Part shown: in pieces, positions 16,336-25,252 of the stretch
Numbering within the stretch: the first letter of the stretch is position 1
Layout: the number at the start of each line of letters is the position of its first letter
Source of the DNA: Telluria aromaticivorans
GTDB taxonomy: Bacteria > Pseudomonadota > Gammaproteobacteria > Burkholderiales > Burkholderiaceae_D
Length of the DNA stretch: 64,000 nucleotides
Direction of reading: 5' to 3'
NCBI RefSeq assembly: GCF_013003915.1
Contig: NZ_JABAIV010000001.1
Span: 992,001-1,056,000 of the forward strand
Translations under genes and position numbers: made by a program
The notes under the pieces: model-generated
Seen by the model: only the letters and a program-made list of their open reading frames with translations
Told to the model about the DNA's origin: nothing
Databases searched by the model: none

Positions 16336-18405
16336 TCACGTCGGCGGCTTGAAGAACTCGATCACTTCCGACTGCACGCGCGTGCGCTTGAACGGCGGCA
16401 AACTCTGCCAGATCCGCCGCCCATACGGTTTCGTGATCAAGCGCGGATCGCAAATCATCAAGACCCCGCGGTCATCCACGTCGCGAATCAAACGCCCTGC
16501 CCCCTGCTTGAGCGTGATGATCGCCTCCGGCAGCTGGTGGTGCATGAAGCCGTTCATGCCCTGCTTTTCCATCACCTCGATGCGCGCCGCCAGCACCGGG
16601 TCGTCCGGTGGCGCAAACGGCAGCTTGTCGATGATCACCAAGGAAAGCGCTTCGCCGCGCACGTCCACGCCTTCCCAGAAGCTCTGGCTGCCGACCAGCA
16701 CCGCATTGCCGGCATTGCGGAAGGAGTCCAGTAATTCGGTGCGGCCACGCTCGCCCTGCACGAACAGCGGGAAGTCCAGCCCGCGCTCGGCGAATTCGGT
16801 GCGCAGGCGCTCGGCGACCTTGTTCACGGCGCGAATCGTCGTGCACAGGAAGAAGGTGCGCCCGCCGGCGGCCTCGATGATCGGCAGCGCGATGTCGACC
16901 ACGGCGTCGGTGTAGTGCATCGAGTTCGGTTCCGGCAGGCCGGTCGGCACGTACAGGATGCCCTGCTCGCTGTAGTTGAACGGGCTGGGCCAGGTCATGG
17001 CCGGCTCGCCGGTCAGGCCCATCTGCTCGGAGAAATGCTTGAAGTCGTTTTTTACTGCCAGCGTCGCCGAGGTGAAGATCCAGCTGCGCGGCGTGCCTTC
17101 GCGTTGGCTCGAGAAGATCGGTGCGATCGACAGCGGCGTCTTGTGCAGCTGCAGCGACCCCGAGAAAGCCTCGACCCACAGCACCGCCTCGTCGCCCTCG
17201 ACCACTTTGCCCTTCTTTGGATCGGCCTTCCAGGCCTCGTAGGAAGCGGCCAGTTCCAGCGCCCGCACGCGGCAGGCCTCGATGGTCTCGGCGCGCGCGG
17301 CGTGTTCTTCCAGCACCGTGATCATGCCGGACAGCTCTTCTTTCAGCTTGGCCAGCGCCGGGAAAAAGGCGGACGTCGGCAACACCTGCGGCAGCGACAG
17401 GCGCGTGCTGCCTTCGGGGAAAGTCAGGCGCAAGTCGCGCGCGGCTTTTTCGACCACGGTCACGACCTTGCCCCAGTCCGGTCCGCGCGCATGCGCCAGG
17501 CCTTCGGCCAGCACGTCGCGGCACAGTTCGAGCACCTGCGAGGTCGAGACCGAGGTGCCGAAGAACAGCGTCGCGGTGTCCGGCAACTGGTGCGCCTCGT
17601 CGAAGATGATGGTGTTGGCCGACGGCAGCAGCTCGGCCACGCCGGTGTCCTTCAGCGCGACGTCGGCGAAGAACAGGTGGTGGTTGACCACCACCACATC
17701 GGCTTGTTGTGCTTCCCTGCGCGCCTTCATCACGAAGCAGTCCTGGTAGTACTGGCACTCGGCGCCCATGCAGGTGTCGCGGGTCGAGGTGACCAGGTTC
17801 CACACGGTCGCGGTTTCCGGCACCTTGGCCAGTTCGGCCTTGTCGCCCGAATTGGTCATCTTGATGAAGCGCGAGATCTCGCGCAGGTGGCCGACGTCGT
17901 CGCGCGAGGTCAGGCGGCCGTTGCTCAGCGTGCGTTCCAGGTGGAAGTGGCAGACATAGTTCGAGCGGCCCTTGAGCAGCGCCACCGAGACCGGCGCGCG
18001 CAGTGCGGCGCGGATGGTCGGGATGTCGCGCAAAAACAACTGGTCCTGCAGGTTCTTGGTGCCGGTCGAGATGATCGTCTTGCCGCCCCACAGCAGTGCC
18101 GGGACCAGGTAGGCAAAGGTCTTGCCGGTACCGGTGCCGGCTTCCGCCATCAGGACTTTCTGGTCGGCCATGGCCTGTGCCACGGCCTTGGCCATCTCGG
18201 TTTGCGCCTGGCGCGGCTTGAAGGTGCCGACGGCGGGCGCGAGCGGGCCGCCCGCACCGAATAAACGGTCGAGCTCGTCGTCATACTTGCCGGGCGGGCG
18301 AACGCTGGCGGGCAGGACGTCGCCGGCCGGGGACGAGGCCGCCGTGCCTGCCGGCCCGGCGGCGGGGCCGGAGACCGGAACAGATGCGGGGAGATGATCG
18401 GTCAA
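16336..18405 (-). CDS. DinG/YoaA-type ATP-dependent DNA helicase
   Basis: Superfamily 2 helicase with an iron-sulfur cluster, acting in DNA repair or R-loop removal. Walker A is EAGTGTGKTFAYLVPAL (about residues 86-102) and the DEAH box is IIFDEAHQLPD. Cysteines for the XPD-like cluster occur in NYVCHFHLE, DTCMGAECQYYQDC. C-terminal helicase motifs are VLVGSQSFWEGVDVRGEALSLVIIDKLPF and QGAGRLIRDVDDRGVL. At 689 residues it is slightly longer than E. coli YoaA because of an Ala/Pro-rich N terminus. The best start is TTG at 18405 with a weak ribosome site; no in-frame ATG lies before the helicase core. Confidence 0.92.
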   Translation of the reverse strand: MTDHLPASVPVSGPAAGPAGTAASSPAGDVLPASVRPPGKYDDELDRLFGAGGPLAPAVGTFKPRQAQTEMAKAVAQAMADQKVLMAEAGTGTGKTFAYLVPALLWGGKTIISTGTKNLQDQLFLRDIPTIRAALRAPVSVALLKGRSNYVCHFHLERTLSNGRLTSRDDVGHLREISRFIKMTNSGDKAELAKVPETATVWNLVTSTRDTCMGAECQYYQDCFVMKARREAQQADVVVVNHHLFFADVALKDTGVAELLPSANTIIFDEAHQLPDTATLFFGTSVSTSQVLELCRDVLAEGLAHARGPDWGKVVTVVEKAARDLRLTFPEGSTRLSLPQVLPTSAFFPALAKLKEELSGMITVLEEHAARAETIEACRVRALELAASYEAWKADPKKGKVVEGDEAVLWVEAFSGSLQLHKTPLSIAPIFSSQREGTPRSWIFTSATLAVKNDFKHFSEQMGLTGEPAMTWPSPFNYSEQGILYVPTGLPEPNSMHYTDAVVDIALPIIEAAGGRTFFLCTTIRAVNKVAERLRTEFAERGLDFPLFVQGERGRTELLDSFRNAGNAVLVGSQSFWEGVDVRGEALSLVIIDKLPFAPPDDPVLAARIEVMEKQGMNGFMHHQLPEAIITLKQGAGRLIRDVDDRGVLMICDPRLITKPYGRRIWQSLPPFKRTRVQSEVIEFFKPPT

Positions 18406-18445
18406 AATGCTTTGTTTCTCGGTAGCCGTTAAACGGCGAATGGGT

Positions 18446-18646
18446 TCAGGCTGGAATGTCGGGGACCAGCTGCATCTTCAGCAGGGTAATATGATCCTTG
18501 AGCTGCAGCTTACGCTTTTTCAAACGGCGCAGCTGGAGCTGGTCGCCGTGGCCGTCCGCAGTCAGCATCGAAATGACGGCATCGAGGTCGCGGTGTTCCA
18601 CGTCGAGTTCGATGATGCGGCGCTGGAGGTCCTGGACGTCGGTCAT
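18446..18646 (-). CDS. DUF465/YdcH-family small protein
   Basis: A 66-residue helical, highly charged protein (LQRRIIELDVEHRDLDAVI followed by LRRLKKRKLQLKDHIT), matching the DUF465 family in length and in the C-terminal LKKRKLxLKD signature. Molecular function is unknown; family members are short coiled-coil proteins. It lies 40 bp upstream of the DinG-family gene on the same strand and is likely co-transcribed with it. Confidence 0.85.
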   Translation of the reverse strand: MTDVQDLQRRIIELDVEHRDLDAVISMLTADGHGDQLQLRRLKKRKLQLKDHITLLKMQLVPDIPA

Positions 18647-18838
18647 GATTGCTGTTCCAAACAGTTCTGTTCAAAGCGTTTGCGGGAAAAAGGGCGATCT
18701 GGCCGGCGCTTGGGCGGCTCGCGAGCCATGCAGGTGTGTGTTCGGCTTGCAACACCACGGCTTCTCGGTGCATAGTTTAATCTACGCTGAGGTTGCCGCC
18801 AACAAAGTTCGGCGCGGGCGCTACGGAAACACACGTTT

Positions 18839-19630
18839 ATGACACCATACAAGATCGAAGCGGGCACCGCGCAACACATCGGCAACCGCCCGCAGCAGAA
18901 CGACCGCATTGCCCTGTACACCGGCGCACGTGCGCCCGGCTACATGCTGGCGGTGCTGTCCGACGGCATCGCCAGCCCGGCGGCCTCGGAGCAGGTGCTG
19001 CACACGGCGCGCCAGGTCTTCGACGAATTCAAGCCCGGCGACCACCCGGGCATCGAGCGGATCGCCCAGCTGCTGCGCGACATCGTCAGCGAAACCCATC
19101 TCGTCATCAAGATGAATGCCCTTACTTCCCAGGCCGAGGCGCACGCCAGTTTCGTCGGGCTGGTATTGACGCCGCATGGCGAGGCGGTGTGGGGGCATGT
19201 CGGCGACTCGCGCCTGTACCGCTTCCAGCACGGCAAACCGGTAGCGCGCACCAGCGATGCCGACTACGTGCAGCACCTGGTGGCGAGCGACCGCCTGCCC
19301 GAAGACGCGGCAAAAAACCACCGCAAGTCGAAACTGCTGCTCAACATGCTGGGCAACAGCCGCAAGGAGCCCTTCGTTGCCATCGGCAGCCACAGCGGGC
19401 TGGCGCCGGGCGACAGCTTCCTGCTGTGCTCGGACGGCTTGTGGCATTTCTTTACCGACGCAGAACTGGCGGCTGCCATCGGCCGCGCCTCGCCGCGCCA
19501 GGCGTCCGAAATGCTGATCAACAAGGCGGGCGAGCGCTCGCAGGGCAAGGGCGGGAATTGCACGATGGGGATCGTGAAGCTGGTGAAGCCGCCGCAGGGA
19601 GTGGCGGGGACGGTGTCGCAGAGTGTGTGA
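18839..19630 (+). CDS. PP2C-family serine/threonine protein phosphatase
   Basis: Metal-dependent phosphatase of 263 residues, probably cytoplasmic. PP2C motifs are HIGNRPQQNDRIAL (N-terminal metal site), AVLSDGIASPAASE, WGHVGDSRLYRFQ, FLLCSDGLWHFF and the C-terminal GKGGNCTMGIVKL. In the last motif the usual GGxDN aspartate is replaced by Cys, so one metal ligand may be missing or supplied elsewhere. No kinase gene lies next to it, so its substrate is unknown. It is divergent from the DUF465 gene. Confidence 0.88.
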   Translation: MTPYKIEAGTAQHIGNRPQQNDRIALYTGARAPGYMLAVLSDGIASPAASEQVLHTARQVFDEFKPGDHPGIERIAQLLRDIVSETHLVIKMNALTSQAEAHASFVGLVLTPHGEAVWGHVGDSRLYRFQHGKPVARTSDADYVQHLVASDRLPEDAAKNHRKSKLLLNMLGNSRKEPFVAIGSHSGLAPGDSFLLCSDGLWHFFTDAELAAAIGRASPRQASEMLINKAGERSQGKGGNCTMGIVKLVKPPQGVAGTVSQSV

Positions 19631-19682
19631 GGGGTGGCGGCGTAGCGGCGTCGAGATCAATCTCATTCTTCCAATAGCTTAG

Positions 19683-19718
19683 AAACCGTCATCCCGGCGC
19701 AGGCCGGGATGACGGTTT
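19683..19718. repeat. Family B hairpin repeat, perfect copy
   Basis: Perfect 15-bp arms AAACCGTCATCCCGG and CCGGGATGACGGTTT around CGCAGG. It lies between the convergent PP2C and lipoprotein genes, where it could end transcription from either side, although no long U-tract is present. Confidence 0.85.
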
Positions 19719-19778
19719 TAAGTGTGATGGCTCATGGATACGGCTCGGTACGCGCGGCTACAGAATAGAGTGTCGTCC

Positions 19779-20456
19779 TTACTTCCCCACCGGCGCAGCC
19801 GCCTTCGCTTCCTCATTCGCCTTCTTCGCCGCAGCCTTCGCCTCGCGCTCGGCCTTGCGGGCCGCCACGTCGCGCTGGCGCTGTTCCGACTTGCGCTTGC
19901 GTTCCTCGAAGGCCGCCACATTCGCTGCCGCCTTCGCCGCGTCTTCCGGCGCGCGCGCCGCTTCTTCCCTGGCCTTGGCATTACGGCGGGCGATGCGGGC
20001 GGCGGCCGGCGATGGCTTCGGTGGCGCGATGGCAGAAGTCTCGCGTGGCGGTGCCGGCGGCTGGGCAGCCAGCGCGGCTTCTTCGGCCTTGAATTGGGCG
20101 TCAGCTGCCGCGATCTCGCGGTCGCGCTCTTCCACCTTCAGGCGGCGCTTGAAGCGTTCGGCCTCGATCTCGATATTACGCTGGGCGACCAGGGCCGCGC
20201 GGCGGCGTTCCTTGGCTTCGTCGAGGCAGTTATTCACGAAGAACTTCTCGTAGCAGACCGCTTCGCGTTCGGCGAAGCGCGCTTCGATCGCGGCGCGCTC
20301 GGTGGCGACTGCGGCCAGGCGCGTATCGGCCTGGGCGATCGAGGTGCTCGGCTCGACCGCCGCCACCGACGGCCCCGGCTCGACCGTCGAACACGCAGCA
20401 AGCGCCACGCTTGCTATGACAATGGCTACACCACGCAATACTGGATGACTCGTCAT
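19779..20456 (-). CDS. Coiled-coil lipoprotein of unknown function
   Basis: A 225-residue protein with a lipoprotein signal (lipobox LAAC at about residue 22) followed by an almost wholly helical, Ala/Glu/Arg/Lys-rich region, as in TolA-like coiled coils. Two cysteines (AVCYEKFFVNNCLDEAKERRR) form the only distinctive motif and recall small conserved betaproteobacterial lipoproteins. The C-terminal 80 residues are lysine- and alanine-rich. It lies 18 bp downstream of zapE on the same strand. I do not recognise a function; periplasmic or outer-membrane location is inferred from the signal. Confidence 0.75.
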   Translation of the reverse strand: MTSHPVLRGVAIVIASVALAACSTVEPGPSVAAVEPSTSIAQADTRLAAVATERAAIEARFAEREAVCYEKFFVNNCLDEAKERRRAALVAQRNIEIEAERFKRRLKVEERDREIAAADAQFKAEEAALAAQPPAPPRETSAIAPPKPSPAAARIARRNAKAREEAARAPEDAAKAAANVAAFEERKRKSEQRQRDVAARKAEREAKAAAKKANEEAKAAAPVGK

Positions 20457-20474
20457 GGATTTCCTTAAGTTCGA

Positions 20475-21572
20475 TCAGGCGATGGCGTCCGCCGCCCCGC
20501 GCCGTTCGGCGAGCATGTACTCGCGCGACTGCATTTCAATGATACGCGAGACGGTGCGGTGGAATTCGTTTGCCAGCATGCCTTGCGTGTACAGCTCCTC
20601 GGGCTCCACCGCCGCCGCCATGATCAGCTTGACCTTGTGGTCGTAGAACACGTCGATCAGCCAGGTGAAGCGGCGCGCTTCGGACGACTGGCCAGCGGAC
20701 ATTGCAGGAATGCTCGACAGGACCACGGTGTGGAAGCGGGTTGCCAGTTCGAGGTAATCGTTCTGCGAACGCGGGCCGCCGCACAGGGTCGCGAAATCGA
20801 ACCAGATCACGCCGCCGGCGCGGCGCAGCGCGCGGATCTCGCGGTTCTCGATGTGCACGATCGGGCTCTCGTCGGCCGTATCGGCCACCTTGGCGTACGC
20901 TTCACGCAGCGCATGGTCCGAGGCCGCGTTCAGCGGCGTGTAATAGGCCTCGACCTGCTCGAGCGCACGCTTGCGGTAGTCGTTGCCGGCATCGACGTTC
21001 AGCACGTCCAGCTTGTCCTTGAGCAGGGCGATGGTCGGCAGCATGCGGTCGCGGTGCAGGCCGTCCGGGTAGAGCGTGGACGGCTCGTAGTTCGAGGTCA
21101 TCACGAAGCTCACGCCATTGGCGAACAGGGCGGACAGCAGGTTATACAGGATCATCGCGTCGGCGATGTCGGACACGTGGAATTCGTCGAAGCAGATCAG
21201 GCGGTACTTCCTGGCGATGCGCTTGGCGACTTCGTCGAGCGGATCGGCCACGCCTTTCAATTCGTCCAGCTGGCCGTGCACGGCGCGCATGAATTCGTGG
21301 AAGTGCAGGCGCGTCTTGCGCACCACCGGCACCACCGAATAGAAGGAGTCCATCAGGAAGGACTTGCCGCGCCCTACCCCGCCCCACATGTAGACGCCTT
21401 TCGGCACGTCCGGACGGTTGATGAGGCGCTTGAAAGCGGACGACCGCTGGGCCTTGTAGTCGACCCAGTCGTCGTACGCCTGCTGCAATCTGGCCACTGC
21501 GGCCTGTTGGGCCGGGTCGGACGTGAAGCCGCGCTCGGTAAGCGCGTGCTGGTAGTACTCTTGGACGTTCAT
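20475..21572 (-). CDS. zapE: Cell division protein ZapE (AFG1-like ATPase)
   Basis: ATPase of the AFG1/ZapE family that modulates the Z-ring during stress. Walker A is MWGGVGRGKSFLMDSF and Walker B is RLICFDEFHVSDIADAM. The family motif VMTSNYEPSTLYPDGLHRDRMLP is sensor 1 and beyond, and RFTWLIDVFYDHKVKLI is near the C terminus. The ATG at 21572 (MNVQEYYQ) is preferred over a TTG five codons upstream. About 365 residues, normal for the family. Confidence 0.95.
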   Translation of the reverse strand: MNVQEYYQHALTERGFTSDPAQQAAVARLQQAYDDWVDYKAQRSSAFKRLINRPDVPKGVYMWGGVGRGKSFLMDSFYSVVPVVRKTRLHFHEFMRAVHGQLDELKGVADPLDEVAKRIARKYRLICFDEFHVSDIADAMILYNLLSALFANGVSFVMTSNYEPSTLYPDGLHRDRMLPTIALLKDKLDVLNVDAGNDYRKRALEQVEAYYTPLNAASDHALREAYAKVADTADESPIVHIENREIRALRRAGGVIWFDFATLCGGPRSQNDYLELATRFHTVVLSSIPAMSAGQSSEARRFTWLIDVFYDHKVKLIMAAAVEPEELYTQGMLANEFHRTVSRIIEMQSREYMLAERRGAADAIA

Positions 21573-21635
21573 GGATGCTTCATTCAATACGGGGTGGCGT
21601 ACACGGGATCGGCAACATCGCCGGCCCCGATAAAC

Positions 21636-21743
21636 GTAGGGTGGGCGGGTCTCCCGCCCGCGCGTTCAAATCACGTATCGAGGCCCGCTCCGTGGCGTGC
21701 ATTTGTACGTTGAACGCGCGGGCGGGGAACCCGCCCACCCTAC
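21636..21743. repeat. Family A intergenic repeat, copy 5
   Basis: GTAGGGTGGGCGGG to CCCGCCCACCCTAC. The core GGCCCGCTCCGTGG is the reverse complement of the core of copy 4, so the elements have an orientation and have inserted both ways. Lies between zapE and lpdA, 45 bp after the lpdA stop. Confidence 0.9.
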
Positions 21744-21788
21744 GGAAAACACGTCCGCCAACGAACATGGCGGAATGTCCGGTAAAAC

Positions 21789-23219
21789 TTAGAAGTTCAG
21801 CGAACGCTTGTCCACTGCCAGTGCGGCTTCCTTCACCGCTTCCGACAGCGACGGGTGCGCGTGGCAGATGCGGGCGATGTCTTCCGACGAGGCCTTGAAT
21901 TCCATCGCGACCACGGCTTCCGAGATCAGCTCCGATGCGACCGGGCCGACGATGTGCACGCCCAGGATTTCGTCGGTGACGGCATCGGCCAGGAATTTCA
22001 CCATGCCCGAGGTGTCGCCCAGCGCGCGCGCACGGCCATTGGCCATGAACGGGAAGGTGCCGGCCTTGTAGGACACGCCTTCGGCCTTGAGCTGCTGTTC
22101 GGTCTTGCCGACCCACGCGATTTCCGGCGAGGTGTAGATCACCCACGGGATCGTGTTGAAGTTGACGTGGCCGTGCTGGCCGGCGATACGCTCGGCAACC
22201 GCGACGCCCTCTTCTTCCGCCTTGTGCGCCAGCATCGGGCCGCGCACGACGTCGCCGACTGCCCATACGCCCGGGAGGCTGGTGCGGCATTCGTCGTCGA
22301 CCACCACGAAGCCGCGCTCGTCCAGCTGCAGGCCGACCGCTTCGCCATTCAGGCCGATGGTGTTCGGCACGCGGCCGATCGAGATGATCAGGCGATCGAA
22401 CGTGGCTTTCTGCGCTGCGCCGGTGCTGTCCGCGTATTCGACGGTGACGTCGTTGGCGCCCTTGGTGATCGCACCGATCTTGCAGCCCAGGTTGATTGTC
22501 AAGCCCTGCTTGACGAACAGCTTGTGCGCTTCCTTGGCGATCTGCTCGTCGACCGCACCCAGGAAGGTCGGCAGGCCTTCGAGCACGGTGACGTCGGCGC
22601 CGACACGGCGCCATACCGAGCCCATTTCCAGGCCGATGACGCCGGCGCCGATCACGCCGAGTTTGCCCGGTACCGCTTCGATCGCCAGTGCGCCGGCGTT
22701 CGACAGGATCAGCTTCTCGTCGAATTCCGCGCCAGGCAGCTGGCGTGCGTTCGAACCGGTCGCGATGACGACGTTCTTTGCGGTCAGGGTCTCGGTGCTT
22801 GGGCCGGTCACGTTGATGGTGTAGCCCCCGTCCGCCTTGCCGGCAAATGCGCCGCGGCCGTGGAAGAAGCTGACCTTGTTCTTCTTGAACAGGAACAGGA
22901 TGCCGTCGTTGTTCTGCTTGACGATGGTGTCCTTGCGCTTGAGCATCGTGTTCAGGTCGAGCTCGAGGCCCGAGACCTTGATGCCGTGGTCGGCGAAAGC
23001 GTGGCCGGCGTGCTCGAAGTGCTCCGACGATTGCAGCAGTGCCTTCGACGGGATGCAGCCGACGTTGGTGCAGGTGCCGCCTGGCGCCGGCTTACCTGCC
23101 GCGTTGCTCCACTCGTCGACGCAGGCGACCTTGAAGCCCAGCTGCGCTGCACGGATAGCGGCGATATAGCCGCCAGGACCGCCGCCGATCACGACGACGT
23201 CAAATTGTTTGTCACTCAT
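21789..23219 (-). CDS. lpdA: Dihydrolipoyl dehydrogenase (E3)
   Basis: FAD-dependent E3 subunit that reoxidises lipoyl groups of the 2-oxoglutarate dehydrogenase complex and makes NADH. The FAD site is [19 protein letters not shown], the redox disulfide is C50-C55 ([14 protein letters not shown]), the NAD site is [17 protein letters not shown] and the catalytic His-Glu pair lies in [15 protein letters not shown]. The ATG at 23219 ([10 protein letters not shown]) is preferred over a start 35 codons upstream. It is the last gene of odhA-odhB-PspC-lpdA. A 270-bp gap with a family B repeat separates it from the PspC gene, so it may have its own promoter. Confidence 0.97.
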   Translation of the reverse strand: MSDKQFDVVVIGGGPGGYIAAIRAAQLGFKVACVDEWSNAAGKPAPGGTCTNVGCIPSKALLQSSEHFEHAGHAFADHGIKVSGLELDLNTMLKRKDTIVKQNNDGILFLFKKNKVSFFHGRGAFAGKADGGYTINVTGPSTETLTAKNVVIATGSNARQLPGAEFDEKLILSNAGALAIEAVPGKLGVIGAGVIGLEMGSVWRRVGADVTVLEGLPTFLGAVDEQIAKEAHKLFVKQGLTINLGCKIGAITKGANDVTVEYADSTGAAQKATFDRLIISIGRVPNTIGLNGEAVGLQLDERGFVVVDDECRTSLPGVWAVGDVVRGPMLAHKAEEEGVAVAERIAGQHGHVNFNTIPWVIYTSPEIAWVGKTEQQLKAEGVSYKAGTFPFMANGRARALGDTSGMVKFLADAVTDEILGVHIVGPVASELISEAVVAMEFKASSEDIARICHAHPSLSEAVKEAALAVDKRSLNF

Positions 23220-23317
23220 TTGGTAATTCCTTGTTTGGGTCGATCCGGGGTGGGTTGGCTTGGGAGGTCGAGCCGGCTCGAACAGCGGAGCCCTATGCTT
23301 CCACCTCACCTTATGAG

Positions 23318-23423
23318 CCGTCATCCCGGCGCAGGCCGGGATCCAGGTTCGTCGCGTCGCGCCTGCGCTTGAGGCCGGCAGCTATTCGCGAAACTTAGGT
23401 TCCGGCCTTCGCCGGAACGACGG
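23318..23423. repeat. Family B compound repeat (two hairpins)
   Basis: Starts CCGTCATCCCGGCGCAGGCC and ends GGAACGACGG. The first hairpin is CCCGGCGCAGGCCGGG and the second TTCCGGCCTTCGCCGGAA, with outer arms CCGTC/GACGG. It resembles two family B units flanking a spacer. It lies within the odh operon, upstream of lpdA. Confidence 0.8.
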
Positions 23424-23489
23424 TTTCAAGGGTGACGGTGCCAAGGACTGAACCTCAGACCAACGACCTGCAACCCAGACCAATCAGTT

Positions 23490-23831
23490 TTATTCTTCGG
23501 GAACAAAAATCCACAACAGCAGGTAAATCGCGATACCGAACCCGAAGGTCAGGGTGAACAGCGCGAACACCAGGCGCCAGACCCAGGAGTCGACTCCCGA
23601 GACCTGCGCCAGGCCGCCGCACACACCGCCCAGCCAGCGGTCGGTGCGCGAGCGGCGCAGCGTGCCCAGCTCACCGGTCAGGGTGCCGTCGCCCTTGCCC
23701 AGGTTGACACCCGGGCTGGTGAGGTTGGCGGAAGACAGCACCCGCGCCTTGGCTTGTTCGAATTCGGCGTCGCTCAGCGCGCCGGCCTGGTGCAGCTCGT
23801 GCAGCCGCTTGATTTCGTCCGACAGGTTCAT
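23490..23831 (-). CDS. PspC-domain membrane protein with SHOCT-like N terminus
   Basis: A 113-residue protein. Residues 1-35 (SDEIKRLHELHQAGALSDAEFEQAKARVL) match a SHOCT-type oligomerisation motif. The rest is a PspC domain (RSRTDRWLGGVCGGLAQVSGVDSWVWRLVFAL) with a C-terminal transmembrane helix (FGFGIAIYLLLWIFVPEE). PspC proteins sense envelope stress in the phage-shock system, but pspA/B are not present. It lies 61 bp downstream of odhB on the same strand, inside a metabolic operon, which is an unexpected place. Confidence 0.88.
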   Translation of the reverse strand: MNLSDEIKRLHELHQAGALSDAEFEQAKARVLSSANLTSPGVNLGKGDGTLTGELGTLRRSRTDRWLGGVCGGLAQVSGVDSWVWRLVFALFTLTFGFGIAIYLLLWIFVPEE

Positions 23832-23892
23832 GCCTTACTCCTTCAAACTGCGTGCACGGCGCTGCCTGCCAGCGCGCCCCGCGGTTAATGAA

Positions 23893-25140
23893 TTACAGGT
23901 CGAGCAGCAGGCGGGCCGGATCTTCCAGCGCGTCCTTCATGGCGACCAGCGCCAGCACGGCTTCGCGGCCGTCGATGATGCGGTGGTCGTACGACATCGC
24001 CAGGTAGTTCATCGGGCGGATGACGATCTGGCCGTTTTCGACCACGGCGCGGTCCTTGGTCGCGTGCACGCCCAGGATGGCCGACTGTGGCGGGTTGATG
24101 ATCGGGGTCGACAGCATCGAGCCGAAGGTGCCGCCGTTCGAGATCGAGAAGGTGCCGCCGGTCAGGTCTTCCAGGGTCAGCTTGCCTTCCTTGGCTTTCT
24201 GGCCGAATTCACCGATCTTCTTTTCGATCTCGGCGATCGACATCTGGTCGGCGTTGCGCAGGATCGGCACCACCAGGCCGCGTGGCGAACCGACAGCGAT
24301 ACCGATGTCGAAATAGCCGTGGTAGACGATGTCGTTACCGTCGACCGACGCGTTCACGATCGGGTATTTCTTGAGCGCGGCAACGGCGGCCTTGACGAAG
24401 AAGGACATGAAGCCCAGCTTGACGCCGTGTTCTTTCTCGAACTTGTCCTTGTACTTCGCGCGCAGTTCCATGACCGGGGCCATGTTCACTTCGTTGAAGG
24501 TGGTCAGGATGGCGTTGGTCGACTGCGACTGCAGCAGGCGCTCGGCGATACGGGCGCGCAGGCGGCTCATCGGTACGCGCTCTTCCGGACGGTCGCCCAG
24601 GTTGGCGCTAGGCGCGGCGACTTGCTGCAGCGCAGGCTTGGCGGCTGGGGCTGGAGCAGCGGCTGGCTTGTTGGCGACTGCGGCCAGGGCGTCGCCCTTG
24701 GTCACGCGACCGTCGCGGCCCGAGCCGTCCATGCCGGCGGCGCTCATGTTGTTGTCGGCCAGGATCTTGGCGGCGGCAGGCATCGCCACGCCCGATTTCG
24801 CCCCCCCAGCGGCAGGAGCGGCCGCCGGCTGTTCGATCGGCGCGTTTGGCGCGGCCGACGGGATGGCTTTCACTTCCAGCGGGCTGGTCTGGGCCGAGGC
24901 TTCGGTGTCGATGATGGCGATGACTTCGCCGGCGACGACGGTTGCGCCGTCGGCCTTGAGCAGTTGCACGATCACGCCCGCGCCTGGCGCCGGCAGTTCC
25001 AGGACCACCTTGTCGGTTTCGATGTCGATCATGTTTTCGTCGCGCTCGACCGGCTCGCCGACTTTCTTGTGCCAGGACAGCAGGGTTGCTTCAGCAACCG
25101 ATTCCGACAGGACGGGGACCTTGACTTCGATTTGTGCCAT
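23893..25140 (-). CDS. odhB: Dihydrolipoyllysine succinyltransferase, E2 of 2-oxoglutarate dehydrogenase
   Basis: E2 core enzyme (sucB) that transfers the succinyl group to CoA. The lipoyl domain at residues 1-75 has the lipoylated lysine K44 in [12 protein letters not shown]. An Ala/Pro-rich linker, an E3-binding motif (about residues 120-155, [27 protein letters not shown]) and the catalytic domain follow, ending with [12 protein letters not shown] (His386). Length 415 aa is normal. The gene is separated from odhA by 112 bp that contain a strong hairpin at 25174-25197. Confidence 0.97.
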   Translation of the reverse strand: MAQIEVKVPVLSESVAEATLLSWHKKVGEPVERDENMIDIETDKVVLELPAPGAGVIVQLLKADGATVVAGEVIAIIDTEASAQTSPLEVKAIPSAAPNAPIEQPAAAPAAGGAKSGVAMPAAAKILADNNMSAAGMDGSGRDGRVTKGDALAAVANKPAAAPAPAAKPALQQVAAPSANLGDRPEERVPMSRLRARIAERLLQSQSTNAILTTFNEVNMAPVMELRAKYKDKFEKEHGVKLGFMSFFVKAAVAALKKYPIVNASVDGNDIVYHGYFDIGIAVGSPRGLVVPILRNADQMSIAEIEKKIGEFGQKAKEGKLTLEDLTGGTFSISNGGTFGSMLSTPIINPPQSAILGVHATKDRAVVENGQIVIRPMNYLAMSYDHRIIDGREAVLALVAMKDALEDPARLLLDL

Positions 25141-25173
25141 GTTTGTAAACTCCGTTTAGTTATTCTGTGCAAT

Positions 25174-25197
25174 GGCCCCGTACCGAGGTACGGGGCC
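25174..25197. other. Intercistronic hairpin between odhA and odhB
   Basis: Perfect 11-bp arms GGCCCCGTACC and GGTACGGGGCC around a 2-base centre. No U-tract follows in the direction of transcription, so it is more likely an mRNA processing or stability element than a terminator. Confidence 0.75.
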
Positions 25198-25252
25198 GTG
25201 GTGTGCTTTACTTGGTGAGGAGCAGCACGTGCGAACGTGCGGCGCACCATTC

